Shown piece after piece: positions 1 through 8,025 of a stretch of DNA of 19,445 nt. Position 1 is the stretch's first letter, and each line of letters starts with the position of its first letter. A program made the translations under genes and the position numbers. The notes under the pieces are model-generated. The model was not told the DNA's origin. It did not search any database and worked only from the letters and a program-made list of their open reading frames with translations. The stretch comes from GCA-2686265 sp036010965 (lineage in GTDB: Bacteria; Planctomycetota; UBA1135; GCA-002686595): assembly GCA_036010965.1 (NCBI GenBank), contig DASCMO010000050.1, positions 1 through 19,445 of the forward strand. The letters run 5' to 3'.

Positions 1-2
1 GG

Positions 3-1475
3 AACCGCCTGATTGCCGGCGAGCGCCTGGGGGAGGGGGACTTCATCGTGCACGCGCACCTGCGCATGGAGGGCCAGGAGAAGAGCGCGGCCTCTTTCTT
101 CCTGGATGCAGACCACTTCGGGTTCGAGGGCGCCCAGGGGACGGTCTTTGTCAGCGGGCCGGTCTTCGGAGGTCTTCAGCTGCTGGGCCCGAGCACCGAG
201 GTGTTCGAGCGCGGTGCATGGATCGACTTCGAGGCGGAGAGGAAGGGCGGGCGTCTGGTATTCCGCATCGACGGTGAGGACGTATACGAGATCGCCTGCG
301 GCACGGGCCCGGTCGCGGAGCTGGGCTTCGAGCCTCTGCGAAGCACCATGCAGGTCAGCGCCTTCTCGGCCAGGGGGGACCTGCAGGAGCGGGCAGCGCC
401 CATGGCGCGCGGCTACTCGATCCCCCTGATCGATCTGGCTTACGAATCTGAACGGCAGACCGTCGTCGACCGCGAGGAAGGTCAGTACCTCGGTCACCCG
501 ACGACCGTCTTGCTCGAGGACGGTCGGACGATGATCACCGTCTACCCCAAGGGCCACGGACGGGGTGCGATCGTGATGAAGCGCAGTGCCGACGGGGGTC
601 GCACATGGTCCGATCGCCTGCCGGTCCCCGACAGCTGGGCGACGAGCAAGGAGACACCGACCATCCACCGGGTGGTCGATCCTGGGGGCGTCCGACGGCT
701 GATCGTCTTCTCGGGGCTCTATCCAATCCGTATGGCGGTCTCGGAGGACGACGGCGAAACGTGGTCGGAGCTGGAGCCCATCGGCGACTACGGCGGGATC
801 GTAGCCATGGGCTGTGTGGAGCGGCTGGCGAACGGCGACTACCTGGCGATGTTCCATGACGACGGACGCTTTTTCCGCGACGCCGGAAAATCCGACGGGG
901 TCATGCGCTTGTTCCAGATCTTCTCCTCCGACGGCGGCCTGACCTGGGGAGAGCCGATGGAGCTGTTCGCGTCCAGCGACATTCACCTGTGCGAGCCGGG
1001 CATCGTGCGCTCGCCAGACGGAGAGCAGCTAGCGGTCTTGATGCGCGAGAACCGCCGGCGCCGCAACTCCCACGTGATCTTCTCGGACGACGAGGCGAAG
1101 ACATGGAGCACGCCGCGCGAGTTGCCGGGGTCCCTGACGGGTGACCGACACACGGGGCGCTACGGCCCCGATGGGCGACTCTTTCTGTCGTTTCGGGACA
1201 CGACGCTGGAGAGCCCGACAAAGGGCGACTGGGTCGGCTGGGTCGGCACCTATGCGGACATCGTCGAAGGGCGTGAGGGGCAGTACCGCGTACGCCTGAT
1301 GGACAACCACAATCGCGGGGACTGCGCTTATCCAGGGGTGGAGATCCTGCCCGACGGCACGTTCGTGACGACGACCTACGGGCATTGGACGGCGGGGGAG
1401 AGCCCGTACGTGGTGAGCGTCCACCTGACCATGGAGGAGCTCGATGAGCGCGCGCGTGCGCTCGAGGAGCGCTGA
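3..1475 (+). CDS. Sialidase-family (GH33-like, BNR repeat) protein, 5' end cut off by the window
   Basis: The reading frame is open from the first codon in the window and the fold clearly continues upstream of the first usable start (GTG at 48), so the gene is 5'-partial. Numbering from the GTG codon, residues 1-112 look like a concanavalin-like sandwich (SHFGFEG-type strand, 'GFEPLRSTM'). After that comes a sialidase six-bladed propeller with four Asp boxes (S-x-D-x-G-x-T-W type): SADGGRTW near 180, SEDDGETW near 232, SSDGGLTW near 293, and a weaker SDDEAKTW near 346. Family knowledge: such enzymes release terminal sialic acids or related sugars from glycans outside the cytoplasm. The signal peptide would lie outside the window. 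The sulfatase follows directly on the same strand, which suggests joint breakdown of sulfated, sialylated glycans. I did not assign the catalytic Arg triad, so activity is inferred. Confidence 0.85.
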   Translation, partial: NRLIAGERLGEGDFIVHAHLRMEGQEKSAASFFLDADHFGFEGAQGTVFVSGPVFGGLQLLGPSTEVFERGAWIDFEAERKGGRLVFRIDGEDVYEIACGTGPVAELGFEPLRSTMQVSAFSARGDLQERAAPMARGYSIPLIDLAYESERQTVVDREEGQYLGHPTTVLLEDGRTMITVYPKGHGRGAIVMKRSADGGRTWSDRLPVPDSWATSKETPTIHRVVDPGGVRRLIVFSGLYPIRMAVSEDDGETWSELEPIGDYGGIVAMGCVERLANGDYLAMFHDDGRFFRDAGKSDGVMRLFQIFSSDGGLTWGEPMELFASSDIHLCEPGIVRSPDGEQLAVLMRENRRRRNSHVIFSDDEAKTWSTPRELPGSLTGDRHTGRYGPDGRLFLSFRDTTLESPTKGDWVGWVGTYADIVEGREGQYRVRLMDNHNRGDCAYPGVEILPDGTFVTTTYGHWTAGESPYVVSVHLTMEELDERARALEER

Positions 1476-1527
1476 CGCTCCGGCGGCGGCCGTTCAGTCC
1501 GCCCCAGGCCCCGGCGGGAGGGCCGCG

Positions 1528-2868
1528 GTGATCCACCGCGAGCTCTGGGGCCGATCTCGCTCCCGTTCCAGAGGCGGAGTGGCCCGCGCTTTGTCCCTCG
1601 CCGCCCCGTTGTTGATGTTCTGCGGTCCGATTCAGGCCGCAGGCGAGCGACCGAACGTCGTCGTGATCCTCTCCGACGATGCGGGCTACGCCGACTTCTC
1701 CTTCCAGGGGAGCGGGGAGGTGGCGACACCCAACATCGACTCCATCGCGGCTCGCGGCGTGCGCTGCACGAGCGGGTACGTGAGCGCATCGGTGTGCAGC
1801 CCCTCACGCGCGGGACTCCTCACCGGCCGTTACCAGCAGCGCTTCGGTCACGACCGCAACATCCCGCCTGCCTACAGCGAGACGAACGGACTGCCGCTGA
1901 GCGAGGTGCTGCTGCCTGTCGTGTTGCGCGATACCGGTTATCGCACGATCGCTCTGGGGAAGTGGCATCTGGGTTACGCGCCGCAGTTCCACCCGCTCGA
2001 GCGCGGTTTCGACGACTACTACGGGTTCCTCCAGGGAGCGCGCAGCTACCGGTCCATGAAGGGGACGCGGCTGAACCGCCTGCTTCGCGATCGCGAGCCG
2101 GTGACCGAGGAGTTCGACTACATGACCGACGAGCTGGGCGAACAGGCCGCGGCCTACATCGAGGCCAACGCCGACCGTCCGTTCTTCCTCTACCTCGCCT
2201 TCAACGCGGTCCACACGCCCATGCATGCCACTGACGGCGACTTGCAGGCCGTGGGAGAGATCGGGACACCTCGGCGTCGCAAGTTGATCGCGATGACTCG
2301 CGCCCTGGATCGCTCCGTGGGCGTCGTACTTGCACGCCTGCGGGCGCTCGATCTGGAGCGCGATACGCTGCTCTTCTTCCTCAATGACAACGGCGGTGCC
2401 AGGACCAACGCCTCCGTCAATGCGCCCCTGCGCGGGCGCAAGGGCTCGCCTTTCGAGGGCGGCATCCGCATCCCGTTCCTGGTGCAGTGGCCCGCGCGGC
2501 TGCCGGCTGGAGCGATCTATGCCCTGCCGGTCAGCACCCTCGACGTCTTCGCGACTGCCACCTCGGCGGCGGGCGTCGAGAGCGCGCCGCGGCACGCTCT
2601 CGACGGCGTTGATCTCGTGCCGTTCCTGCGCGGCGAGCGGGATCACCGCCCGCACGAAGTTCTCTTCTGGAAGCGCCGTGACAACATGGCGATCCGGTCG
2701 GGTGACTGGAAGCTCGTGCGCGAGGGCTCGGACGAGCCTCTGCTCTTCGATCTCGCCCTCGATCCCGGAGAACAGCGCGACCTCTCCGCCGTCCATCCCG
2801 AACTCGCCGGCTCCCTGGGCGAGTGCTGGCGGGCGTGGAGCGCAGACCTCGAAGAGCCCCGCTGGTGA
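1528..2868 (+). CDS. Type I (formylglycine) sulfatase, secreted
   Basis: Arylsulfatase-family protein that hydrolyses sulfate esters. With a start at GTG 1528 it is 446 aa. The metal-binding start 'VVVILSDDAGYADFSF' is at about 43-58. The formylglycine site C-S-P-S-R begins at Cys90 (codon 1795), followed by AGLLTGRY. 'GKWHLG' and a late 'NDNGG' metal-site segment are also present. The N-terminus holds a hydrophobic stretch ending ...CGPIQAAG, typical of a Sec signal peptide. Start choice: GTG 1528 has GGGAGGG 5 nt upstream. GTG 1579 (AGAGG nearby) would give a shorter, neater signal peptide. ATG 1444 would overlap the sialidase by 32 nt and add a non-signal-like tail. Activation needs a formylglycine-generating enzyme, which is not in the window. 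Co-orientation with the sialidase suggests one transcript. The substrate cannot be told from the sequence. Confidence 0.88.
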   Translation: MIHRELWGRSRSRSRGGVARALSLAAPLLMFCGPIQAAGERPNVVVILSDDAGYADFSFQGSGEVATPNIDSIAARGVRCTSGYVSASVCSPSRAGLLTGRYQQRFGHDRNIPPAYSETNGLPLSEVLLPVVLRDTGYRTIALGKWHLGYAPQFHPLERGFDDYYGFLQGARSYRSMKGTRLNRLLRDREPVTEEFDYMTDELGEQAAAYIEANADRPFFLYLAFNAVHTPMHATDGDLQAVGEIGTPRRRKLIAMTRALDRSVGVVLARLRALDLERDTLLFFLNDNGGARTNASVNAPLRGRKGSPFEGGIRIPFLVQWPARLPAGAIYALPVSTLDVFATATSAAGVESAPRHALDGVDLVPFLRGERDHRPHEVLFWKRRDNMAIRSGDWKLVREGSDEPLLFDLALDPGEQRDLSAVHPELAGSLGECWRAWSADLEEPRW

Positions 2869-2872
2869 CGGA

Positions 2873-2910
2873 CCAGACAAGAGGGCTGTAATCGCATCAA
2901 TCTTGTCTGG
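2873..2910. terminator. Perfect 10-bp inverted repeat after the sulfatase
   Basis: CCAGACAAGA (2873-2882) and TCTTGTCTGG (2901-2910) are perfect reverse complements separated by 18 nt, and start 5 nt after the sulfatase stop. No T-tract follows, so this is either a weak or factor-assisted terminator, an mRNA 3'-end stabiliser, or a protein-binding palindrome ahead of the gene at 3089. The rest of the 2911-3088 gap shows no further feature that I can support. Confidence 0.45.
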
Positions 2911-3088
2911 GGGCGTTCGATCGTCCCCGATCTCCCCGAGGGCTCCAACCTGCATCCGGCAGGGCCACGACCTTTCCACGATTGCGCAGGAAAGCAAAAC
3001 GGGATTGAAGAACAACCGCTCTCAGGAGAGCGGGTAGCTGCAGGTCCCCGGCTCGCCTGACCCGCAGACTCCTTCCAGTCATGACTTC

Positions 3089-4561
3089 ATGGATAGTCTT
3101 CGCCGCCTGTGCGCGCCCTTTCTGGCCCCCGGCTTCCTGGCTCTAAGCCTCTCTCTCACGACCGCCGCGACCCTGAATGCGGCGTCCGGCGACGATCCGG
3201 TGGCCTCGTTCGACTCCCGCCGCGGGGAGCTGATCGGCGCGTCTCTGCCGCGCCTCGCCGCTCTGGCGGGCGAGTGTAAGAAGAGCCGCCTGTATGCCGA
3301 GGCGGACTCGCTCTGGAAGTACGTGCTCGTGTTCGATCCCGATCACCGGCCCGCTCGCAAGGCATTGCGCTACTACCGCAACCGCGGCGATGAGTGGTAC
3401 CAGTCCAAGAGCTATCATGTGCCGAAGAACCGATCCACCCAGGGCCTGTCGGCAGTGCGTGCGAGCATCGAACAGGAACTGCGCGCAGTGCGCGAGGGGA
3501 TGCTGTCCCTGATGGAGGAGTACGGCGAGCAACTCGGACGCGAGCGCGCCGATGCGGAGCTGGCTTGGTTGCTCCGGCTCTTGCCCGAGGACGGTGCCGT
3601 GCGCGCCGCCGCGGGGGAGGCGCGACACGGCGACGAGTGGCTCCTGACCGAATCGATCACCGCCCTCAAGCACCGCGAGGCCTTTCCGCTGCTCGCCCGA
3701 GCTTGCCTGCGCCTCGCTCCCGAACCCCTTGAGGGGCGCATCCGCGCCGAGGAGCGCGCTCTCGGTCTGCCATGGAACGCGGCCAAGAAGACCGAAGCCC
3801 TGCGTGTGATCGCGACCACGGGTGCGCCCGAAGCGCGGAACGCGGCGCGGGTCGCCCACGCGGTGGGCGACTACTTCCGCAACGTGCTGGCCGGCGGGAG
3901 CGCTCCGCGCGCGGACTTCACCCTCTACATGCTGCGCGGGGTCGAGAAGGACCACATGATCGACGCCTGGCCAGGATTGGATCAGGCGACGCGCACGGGG
4001 CTGCGAGCGGCGGACGGCGGCTGGCTCGGGAGGGGCAACCGCCTCGCGGAGTGGAGCTCCAATCCGGCCCGCCGCGTGGACGGTGCCGCGCGCCAGACCC
4101 TCGGGACCCTGTTGATGGACAGCTACGGGATCACTGGGCGCCAGGGCTGGGCCTGGGAGGGGATCGGCCTGTACATGGTGCACGAGCTGGTCGGCACCCG
4201 GCTGACGTGGTTCTTCGACACCCACGGCTACCAGCCTCAGACGGCCACCGGTCTGTGGTCGCGGCTCCAGGCGCCGGAGGCCGACTGGCTTTCCGTGGCA
4301 GCCGAGCAATTCGAGGCCTCGGGCACGCCTTCCCTGGTCTTCCTGCTCGGTCGCGCGATCAACGACATGCGCGAGCAGGATGTGCTCGTCTCTTACATCC
4401 TGGCGGCTTACTTGCTGGAGGGGCACCCGAAGCAGACGCCGCTGCTCCTGACGCGCCTGGGGCAGGGCCGACAGCCGGTGCGCGTATTCGAGGAGACCCT
4501 TGGGTATTCGATCCATACGATAGAGGCTCGCCTCCACCGCTGGCTTCTGGAAACCCGATGA
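3089..4561 (+). CDS. Secreted hypothetical protein, resembles a degenerate gluzincin/DUF1570-like planctomycete family
   Basis: 490 aa. Residues about 8-32 form a signal peptide (hydrophobic run ending TTAATLNAASG). A TPR-like segment follows ('YAEADSLWKYVLVFDPDHRPARKA' region, about 69-93), then a planctomycete-style linker 'GDEWLLTES' near 181. In the last third, 'GWAWEG' (353-358) followed by 'GTRLTWF' (369-375) resembles the 'GWxxEG' helix that follows the HExxH zinc motif in metallopeptidases of this type. The place where HExxH is expected instead reads RQTLG (335-339), so a zinc site is not visible. The C-terminus ('ETLGYSIHTIEARLHRWLLE') fits the closing helix of that family as I remember it. 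Role unknown: probably exported and non-catalytic, or a very diverged peptidase. The next gene starts 15 nt later, so the two are likely co-transcribed. The start ATG is the first in frame; an out-of-frame ATG lies 8 nt upstream. Confidence 0.7.
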   Translation: MDSLRRLCAPFLAPGFLALSLSLTTAATLNAASGDDPVASFDSRRGELIGASLPRLAALAGECKKSRLYAEADSLWKYVLVFDPDHRPARKALRYYRNRGDEWYQSKSYHVPKNRSTQGLSAVRASIEQELRAVREGMLSLMEEYGEQLGRERADAELAWLLRLLPEDGAVRAAAGEARHGDEWLLTESITALKHREAFPLLARACLRLAPEPLEGRIRAEERALGLPWNAAKKTEALRVIATTGAPEARNAARVAHAVGDYFRNVLAGGSAPRADFTLYMLRGVEKDHMIDAWPGLDQATRTGLRAADGGWLGRGNRLAEWSSNPARRVDGAARQTLGTLLMDSYGITGRQGWAWEGIGLYMVHELVGTRLTWFFDTHGYQPQTATGLWSRLQAPEADWLSVAAEQFEASGTPSLVFLLGRAINDMREQDVLVSYILAAYLLEGHPKQTPLLLTRLGQGRQPVRVFEETLGYSIHTIEARLHRWLLETR

Positions 4562-4576
4562 GCCGGCGATTCCACC

Positions 4577-5710
4577 ATGCGCTCGTCTACACGCCGCCTC
4601 CTCGCTTGCCTGTGCCTGGTCTTCGTCGTCGCCTGTAGCGAGGAGGGAGAGGATACCCTCGCCCTCCAGCCCCCGGCGGCCGCGCCATCGGCGGGGAAGG
4701 TCGATCGGGAGGTGCAGGCTCCCACCCAGGTGGAGCGTGCACCCGTCGAGGTTGCCCGCAGCCCGGCCGTGGAAGGCCCCGCCCTGCGCTTCGCGAAGGA
4801 GAAGCACGAATTCGGTGAGGCCTCAGACACCGAAATCCTGCGCTGCACCTACGCCTTCGAGAACGTCGGCACCGAGCCCGTCGTCATCACGCGCATCAAG
4901 GCCTCCTGCGGCTGCATGACGACCAAACTCCCGAAGACGCGCTTCGAGCCGGGCGAAGGCGCCGAATTGGAGCTCGAGTGGGAGCCGCTGGGCCGCGGGA
5001 GACAGACCAAGGGGCTGACGGTGTACTCGACGGCCTTTTCCGACGGCTTCCACCGCCTGATCGCCACCTGCGACGTGCGGCCCTTCGTACGCGTCTCACC
5101 CGCCCTCGTGTACTTCGGTGAGGTCGAGATGGGAGCCGAGCACACCCTGCGAGCGACGCTCACCTGCGAGGACCCCTCGTTCACGATCGAGTCGATCTCT
5201 TGCAGCAATCCCAATGTGGACGTCACCCTCGTCGAGGACTCGAGTCCGGGCCCGCGCACGGTCGAGGTCACCGTGCGCGATACGGCGCCTTGGGGGCAAC
5301 TCGTCGGAAACATCAAGGCGCGCGTCCGCGGCCGCGTTCCACCCGAGAACGCGGAGGTCGTACACGATTTTCAGTTCAACTCCCACGCCCGGATCTTTGG
5401 CGATCTGCGGACCGACAAGACGATGTTTGCGGTGGGCAAGGTCCGGCCGGGCGCCGAGCTTCGCTACGAGGTGCGCCTCACGCGTGCGAGCGGCGAGGCC
5501 TTTCAGTTGCTGGACCTCGGCGTCGACAACTCCGTCCCCCCCGGGATGAAGGTGAGCGCGGAACCCCTCGCGGAGGGTGGCTACAAGCTGGTCCTGACGG
5601 GTTCGAGTGGGACGCACCTGGGCTACGTGCGTGGCCAGGTGCGCTTCGCCACCGACGTGCCCGGTGAACCGGCCCGGCGCCTGCCGATCGCCGGCAACGT
5701 CGCGAAGTAG
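4577..5710 (+). CDS. DUF1573 domain lipoprotein
   Basis: 377 aa. The N-terminus 'MRSSTRRLLACLCLVFVVAC' is a lipoprotein signal with lipobox VVAC and acylated Cys20, followed by an acidic, Ala/Pro-rich linker (about 21-68). A DUF1573 domain starts near 70: 'HEFGEASDTE', then 'YAFENVGTEPVVIT', then the hallmark 'ASCGCMTTKLP' with CGC at 111-113. A second and probably a third Ig-like repeat follow (for example 'VSPALVYFGEVEMG'). DUF1573 is an Ig-like fold of unknown function, very common in Planctomycetota and Bacteroidota exported proteins. It is co-directional with, and 15 nt after, the preceding exported protein. The gene ends 21 nt before the convergent methyltransferase-like gene; I see no convincing terminator hairpin in that gap. 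Confidence 0.88.
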   Translation: MRSSTRRLLACLCLVFVVACSEEGEDTLALQPPAAAPSAGKVDREVQAPTQVERAPVEVARSPAVEGPALRFAKEKHEFGEASDTEILRCTYAFENVGTEPVVITRIKASCGCMTTKLPKTRFEPGEGAELELEWEPLGRGRQTKGLTVYSTAFSDGFHRLIATCDVRPFVRVSPALVYFGEVEMGAEHTLRATLTCEDPSFTIESISCSNPNVDVTLVEDSSPGPRTVEVTVRDTAPWGQLVGNIKARVRGRVPPENAEVVHDFQFNSHARIFGDLRTDKTMFAVGKVRPGAELRYEVRLTRASGEAFQLLDLGVDNSVPPGMKVSAEPLAEGGYKLVLTGSSGTHLGYVRGQVRFATDVPGEPARRLPIAGNVAK

Positions 5711-5731
5711 CGCCGGACGAGAGCGGGGAGC

Positions 5732-6439
5732 TCAGCGCGGGACCAGCGACCATAGCGGTATGCCCCGCAAGAGTCTGCCGTGCTCGGTCAGGTGGAAGTG
5801 GTCCTCGGCAGCCTTCCGGATCGCGTTCTCGTTGTAGGAGGCCTCCAATCCGCGAGCGCGGGCGAGGTCCTGGATGTGGCGCGGGCAGCGCGCAAACGAA
5901 ACCCGGTTGCTGAAGATCAAGTGCCCACTGCAGACGGCTCTCAGCATCTCGAACAGGCGGGCGTGGTCGGGGTAGCTCTGCTCGCTGCGCCGGCTTCCGA
6001 AGTAGAGATAGGGGTAGGTGTTGATCAGGAGCACCGTCTGGAACGGGCCGCCGAACTCGTGCAAGCGCTCGCAGAGCGCGTCGAGCCGCAAGCTCTCGAA
6101 GTGGGCACGCTCGAGTTCGAGGTGAGCGCGCACGGCCTCGGCGGCGTCGAGATCGGGGGTGTGGATATCGATGCCGAGGGCGCGCTCACAGGCCGGCCGA
6201 CGCGCCGCGTCGAGGACGAAGAAGCCCTTGCTGCACGAGAGGTCGAGCAAGCTCGTGAGGGGCTTCGCGTAGAGCGCCTCGATCTTGCGCCTCCGACACC
6301 AGAGTTTGAAGCTCGGCCGCAGACGCCCGCTCTTCACGCGGTAGGCGTGGTTGGCGGGATAGGCCTCGGCGAGGTAAGCGTGGGTCTCGGGCGTGAGAGG
6401 GGCAGCGAGTTCGCCAGCGCCGGGAGTGGGTTCAATCAT
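5732..6439 (-). CDS. SAM-dependent methyltransferase-like protein
   Basis: 235 aa, cytoplasmic, no signal or membrane segment. A class I methyltransferase core is suggested by motif I 'LLDLSCSKGFF' (64-74), the acidic end of strand 2 in 'GIDIHTPD' (Asp91), and a strand-4-like 'FQTVLLINTYPYLYFG'. The usual glycines of motif I are partly replaced by Ser (S-C-S), so SAM binding is inferred, not certain. The start codon overlaps the stop of the upstream oxidoreductase gene by 8 nt (ATGATTGA), so the two are translationally coupled. The substrate is unknown; context suggests modification of a metabolite or cofactor linked to the oxidoreductase. The C-terminal third has no motif I recognise. Confidence 0.7.
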   Translation of the reverse strand: MIEPTPGAGELAAPLTPETHAYLAEAYPANHAYRVKSGRLRPSFKLWCRRRKIEALYAKPLTSLLDLSCSKGFFVLDAARRPACERALGIDIHTPDLDAAEAVRAHLELERAHFESLRLDALCERLHEFGGPFQTVLLINTYPYLYFGSRRSEQSYPDHARLFEMLRAVCSGHLIFSNRVSFARCPRHIQDLARARGLEASYNENAIRKAAEDHFHLTEHGRLLRGIPLWSLVPR

Positions 6440-7910
6440 CGCGTTCCCAGGGCGGCGGGACCAGGCGTCGCTTCCCGTCCGAAGAGCGTGTCACGCCGTC
6501 GCGTCCCACATCGCTCGCGGCGAAGTCGCGATCCCACAGCTGGCAAGTGACCTGCGCGTGCTTCTGGTCGAGTCCTTCGCAGTAGTTGGTGTAGACGCAG
6601 CGTCGGATGAGTGCGCCGTGGCCGCGCTCCATCTTGATCCACCAGTCGGGGTCCGCGAGAGACTGGCGCGCGGCGCCGACCAGGTCGCAGTCGCCCTCGC
6701 CGAGGGCTCGCTCGCACAGCTCGAAGGTATTCAATCCTCCCGCGCCCACGACAGGCAGCTCGAGGCCGACATCGCGCAGGCCCGCACGTATCGCGCGCGA
6801 GAGGGGCAGGTTGCGGCCGAAGGGGGGGGCGCCGGGAACGCGCACGGTCGGCATGCACTCCAGGCCGCTGGGGCCCGTGTAGGGGTAGATGGCCTCGCCG
6901 ATGCGCGGCTGGCGGGCGTCCTCGAACTTCCCGCCCTTGGAGACCGAGATCCAGTCCATCCCACCGTGACCGAGGCCGCGCCCGAGGGCCCGCGCGGCGG
7001 CGCACGCGTCATCGATCCGGCTGCCGCCCTCGATCGCCTCGTCGCCCAGGATGCGGCAACCGACGGCGCAGCTCGTGCCGACGCGTTCGCGGACGGCGTC
7101 GAGCACTTCGAGCGGCAGGCGCAGACGGCCCTCCGGAGAACCTCCGTAGCCATCCGTGCGCCGGTTTCGCCGGGAGAGGAACGAGGCCATGGTGTAGGCG
7201 TGGGCGTAGTGCAGCTCGACGCCGTCGAACCCGGCTGCCTGCGCCCGCTCGGCGGCGGAGGCAAAGAGCGCGGGCAGGACGCTCGGCAGTTCGGCGACGT
7301 GCGACAGGTGCGTGTCGTTCACCGTCTCCCGATAGCCCATCTCCAGATCGCGCGCTTCACGGGGCGCGAGTGACTCGAGCAGGTCCTCGTGAGGGAGGCG
7401 CAGTAGGGCCTCTCGCACCTGTTCATCGGATTCTGCCTCGGGCACTCGCTCGCGGTGCTGGTCGGTGAGCGCGAGGAAGCGCCGCAGGAAATCCTCGCGC
7501 TTGGGGCGGCGCCTGATGGTCAGAAAATCGAGTAGCTGGATGAACACCAGCGTCTCGCCGCCCGAGCGCCTCCGCACTTCGTCCACCAGCTCCCGCAGGC
7601 CGGCTGTGAAGCGGTCGTGGCCTATACGCATCAGCGGTCCACTGGGGACATCGCGGATACCGGTTGCCTCGACCACGAGCACGCCGGGGCGGCCGTCCGC
7701 GAGTCGCCCGTACCAGTCGATGATCTCCTCGCCGACGATCCCCTCCTCGCTGCAGCGCCAGGGGACCATGGCCGGTACCCAGGTCCGGGTGCGGCTCTCA
7801 AGCGGGCCGATTCTGATCGGGCTGAATAGCACGCTCCTGGCCGCTTCTGAGGCGGAGGGCCAGCTCGCCGCCGGGATCGCGTGGGGTTTGGTCTGCTCGT
7901 TGGACGGCAC
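6432..7910 (-). CDS. NADH:flavin oxidoreductase, Old Yellow Enzyme family
   Basis: FMN-dependent TIM-barrel oxidoreductase. Recognisable blocks are 'LFSPIRIGPLESRTR' at the N-terminus, the active-site 'ELHYAHAYTMASFLS' followed by 'RRTDGYGGS', and 'VVGAGGLNTFE' with 'DLVGAARQSLADPDW', which form the phosphate-binding end. Near the C-terminus, C-x5-C-x11-C ('CVYTNYCEGLDQKHAQVTC') could hold a metal or Fe-S centre, though the spacing is not the classic one of 2,4-dienoyl-CoA reductase. No ATG suits the start. GTG 7910 (GGGAG 13 nt upstream; 492 aa) is chosen. GTG 7832 would begin right at 'MLFSPIRIG' (466 aa) but has AGGAG too close. The open frame running further upstream is only antisense to the SDR gene. 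It is divergent from the catabolic operon, which suggests shared control. It may reduce an enoyl- or ring-CoA intermediate; inference only. Confidence 0.85.
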   Translation of the reverse strand: MPSNEQTKPHAIPAASWPSASEAARSVLFSPIRIGPLESRTRTWVPAMVPWRCSEEGIVGEEIIDWYGRLADGRPGVLVVEATGIRDVPSGPLMRIGHDRFTAGLRELVDEVRRRSGGETLVFIQLLDFLTIRRRPKREDFLRRFLALTDQHRERVPEAESDEQVREALLRLPHEDLLESLAPREARDLEMGYRETVNDTHLSHVAELPSVLPALFASAAERAQAAGFDGVELHYAHAYTMASFLSRRNRRTDGYGGSPEGRLRLPLEVLDAVRERVGTSCAVGCRILGDEAIEGGSRIDDACAAARALGRGLGHGGMDWISVSKGGKFEDARQPRIGEAIYPYTGPSGLECMPTVRVPGAPPFGRNLPLSRAIRAGLRDVGLELPVVGAGGLNTFELCERALGEGDCDLVGAARQSLADPDWWIKMERGHGALIRRCVYTNYCEGLDQKHAQVTCQLWDRDFAASDVGRDGVTRSSDGKRRLVPPPWERDD

Positions 7911-8025
7911 GGCGGGGATTCTACTCCCGAGCCGACGCGATGGCTGCCCGCTGAGCGCCCTCCGGTGGCCGCCACCCGGATCTCGCGGGCTTGCGCCGGC
8001 TCTCGCGCGGGATAGGCTGCCAGAG
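7911..8025. promoter_or_regulatory. Divergent intergenic region with imperfect palindrome (candidate bidirectional promoter/operator)
   Basis: This 115-bp gap separates the minus-strand OYE unit from the plus-strand catabolic operon, so promoters for both should lie here or overlap the gene ends. An imperfect palindrome, TCCGGTGGCC/GCCACCCGGA, spans 7961-7980. A repeated TCTCGCG occurs at 7981 and 8001, 20 bp apart (two helical turns). A weak sigma70-like pair TTGCGC (7991) and TAGGCT (8013), 16 nt apart, faces the SDR gene. None of these is strong in such G+C-rich DNA. Confidence 0.3.

Noticed and set aside
1444..1527. ATG 1444 as the sulfatase start
   Set aside because: It would overlap the sialidase by 32 nt and add a tail unlike a signal peptide; GTG 1528 has a strong ribosome binding site and GTG 1579 a neat signal peptide.
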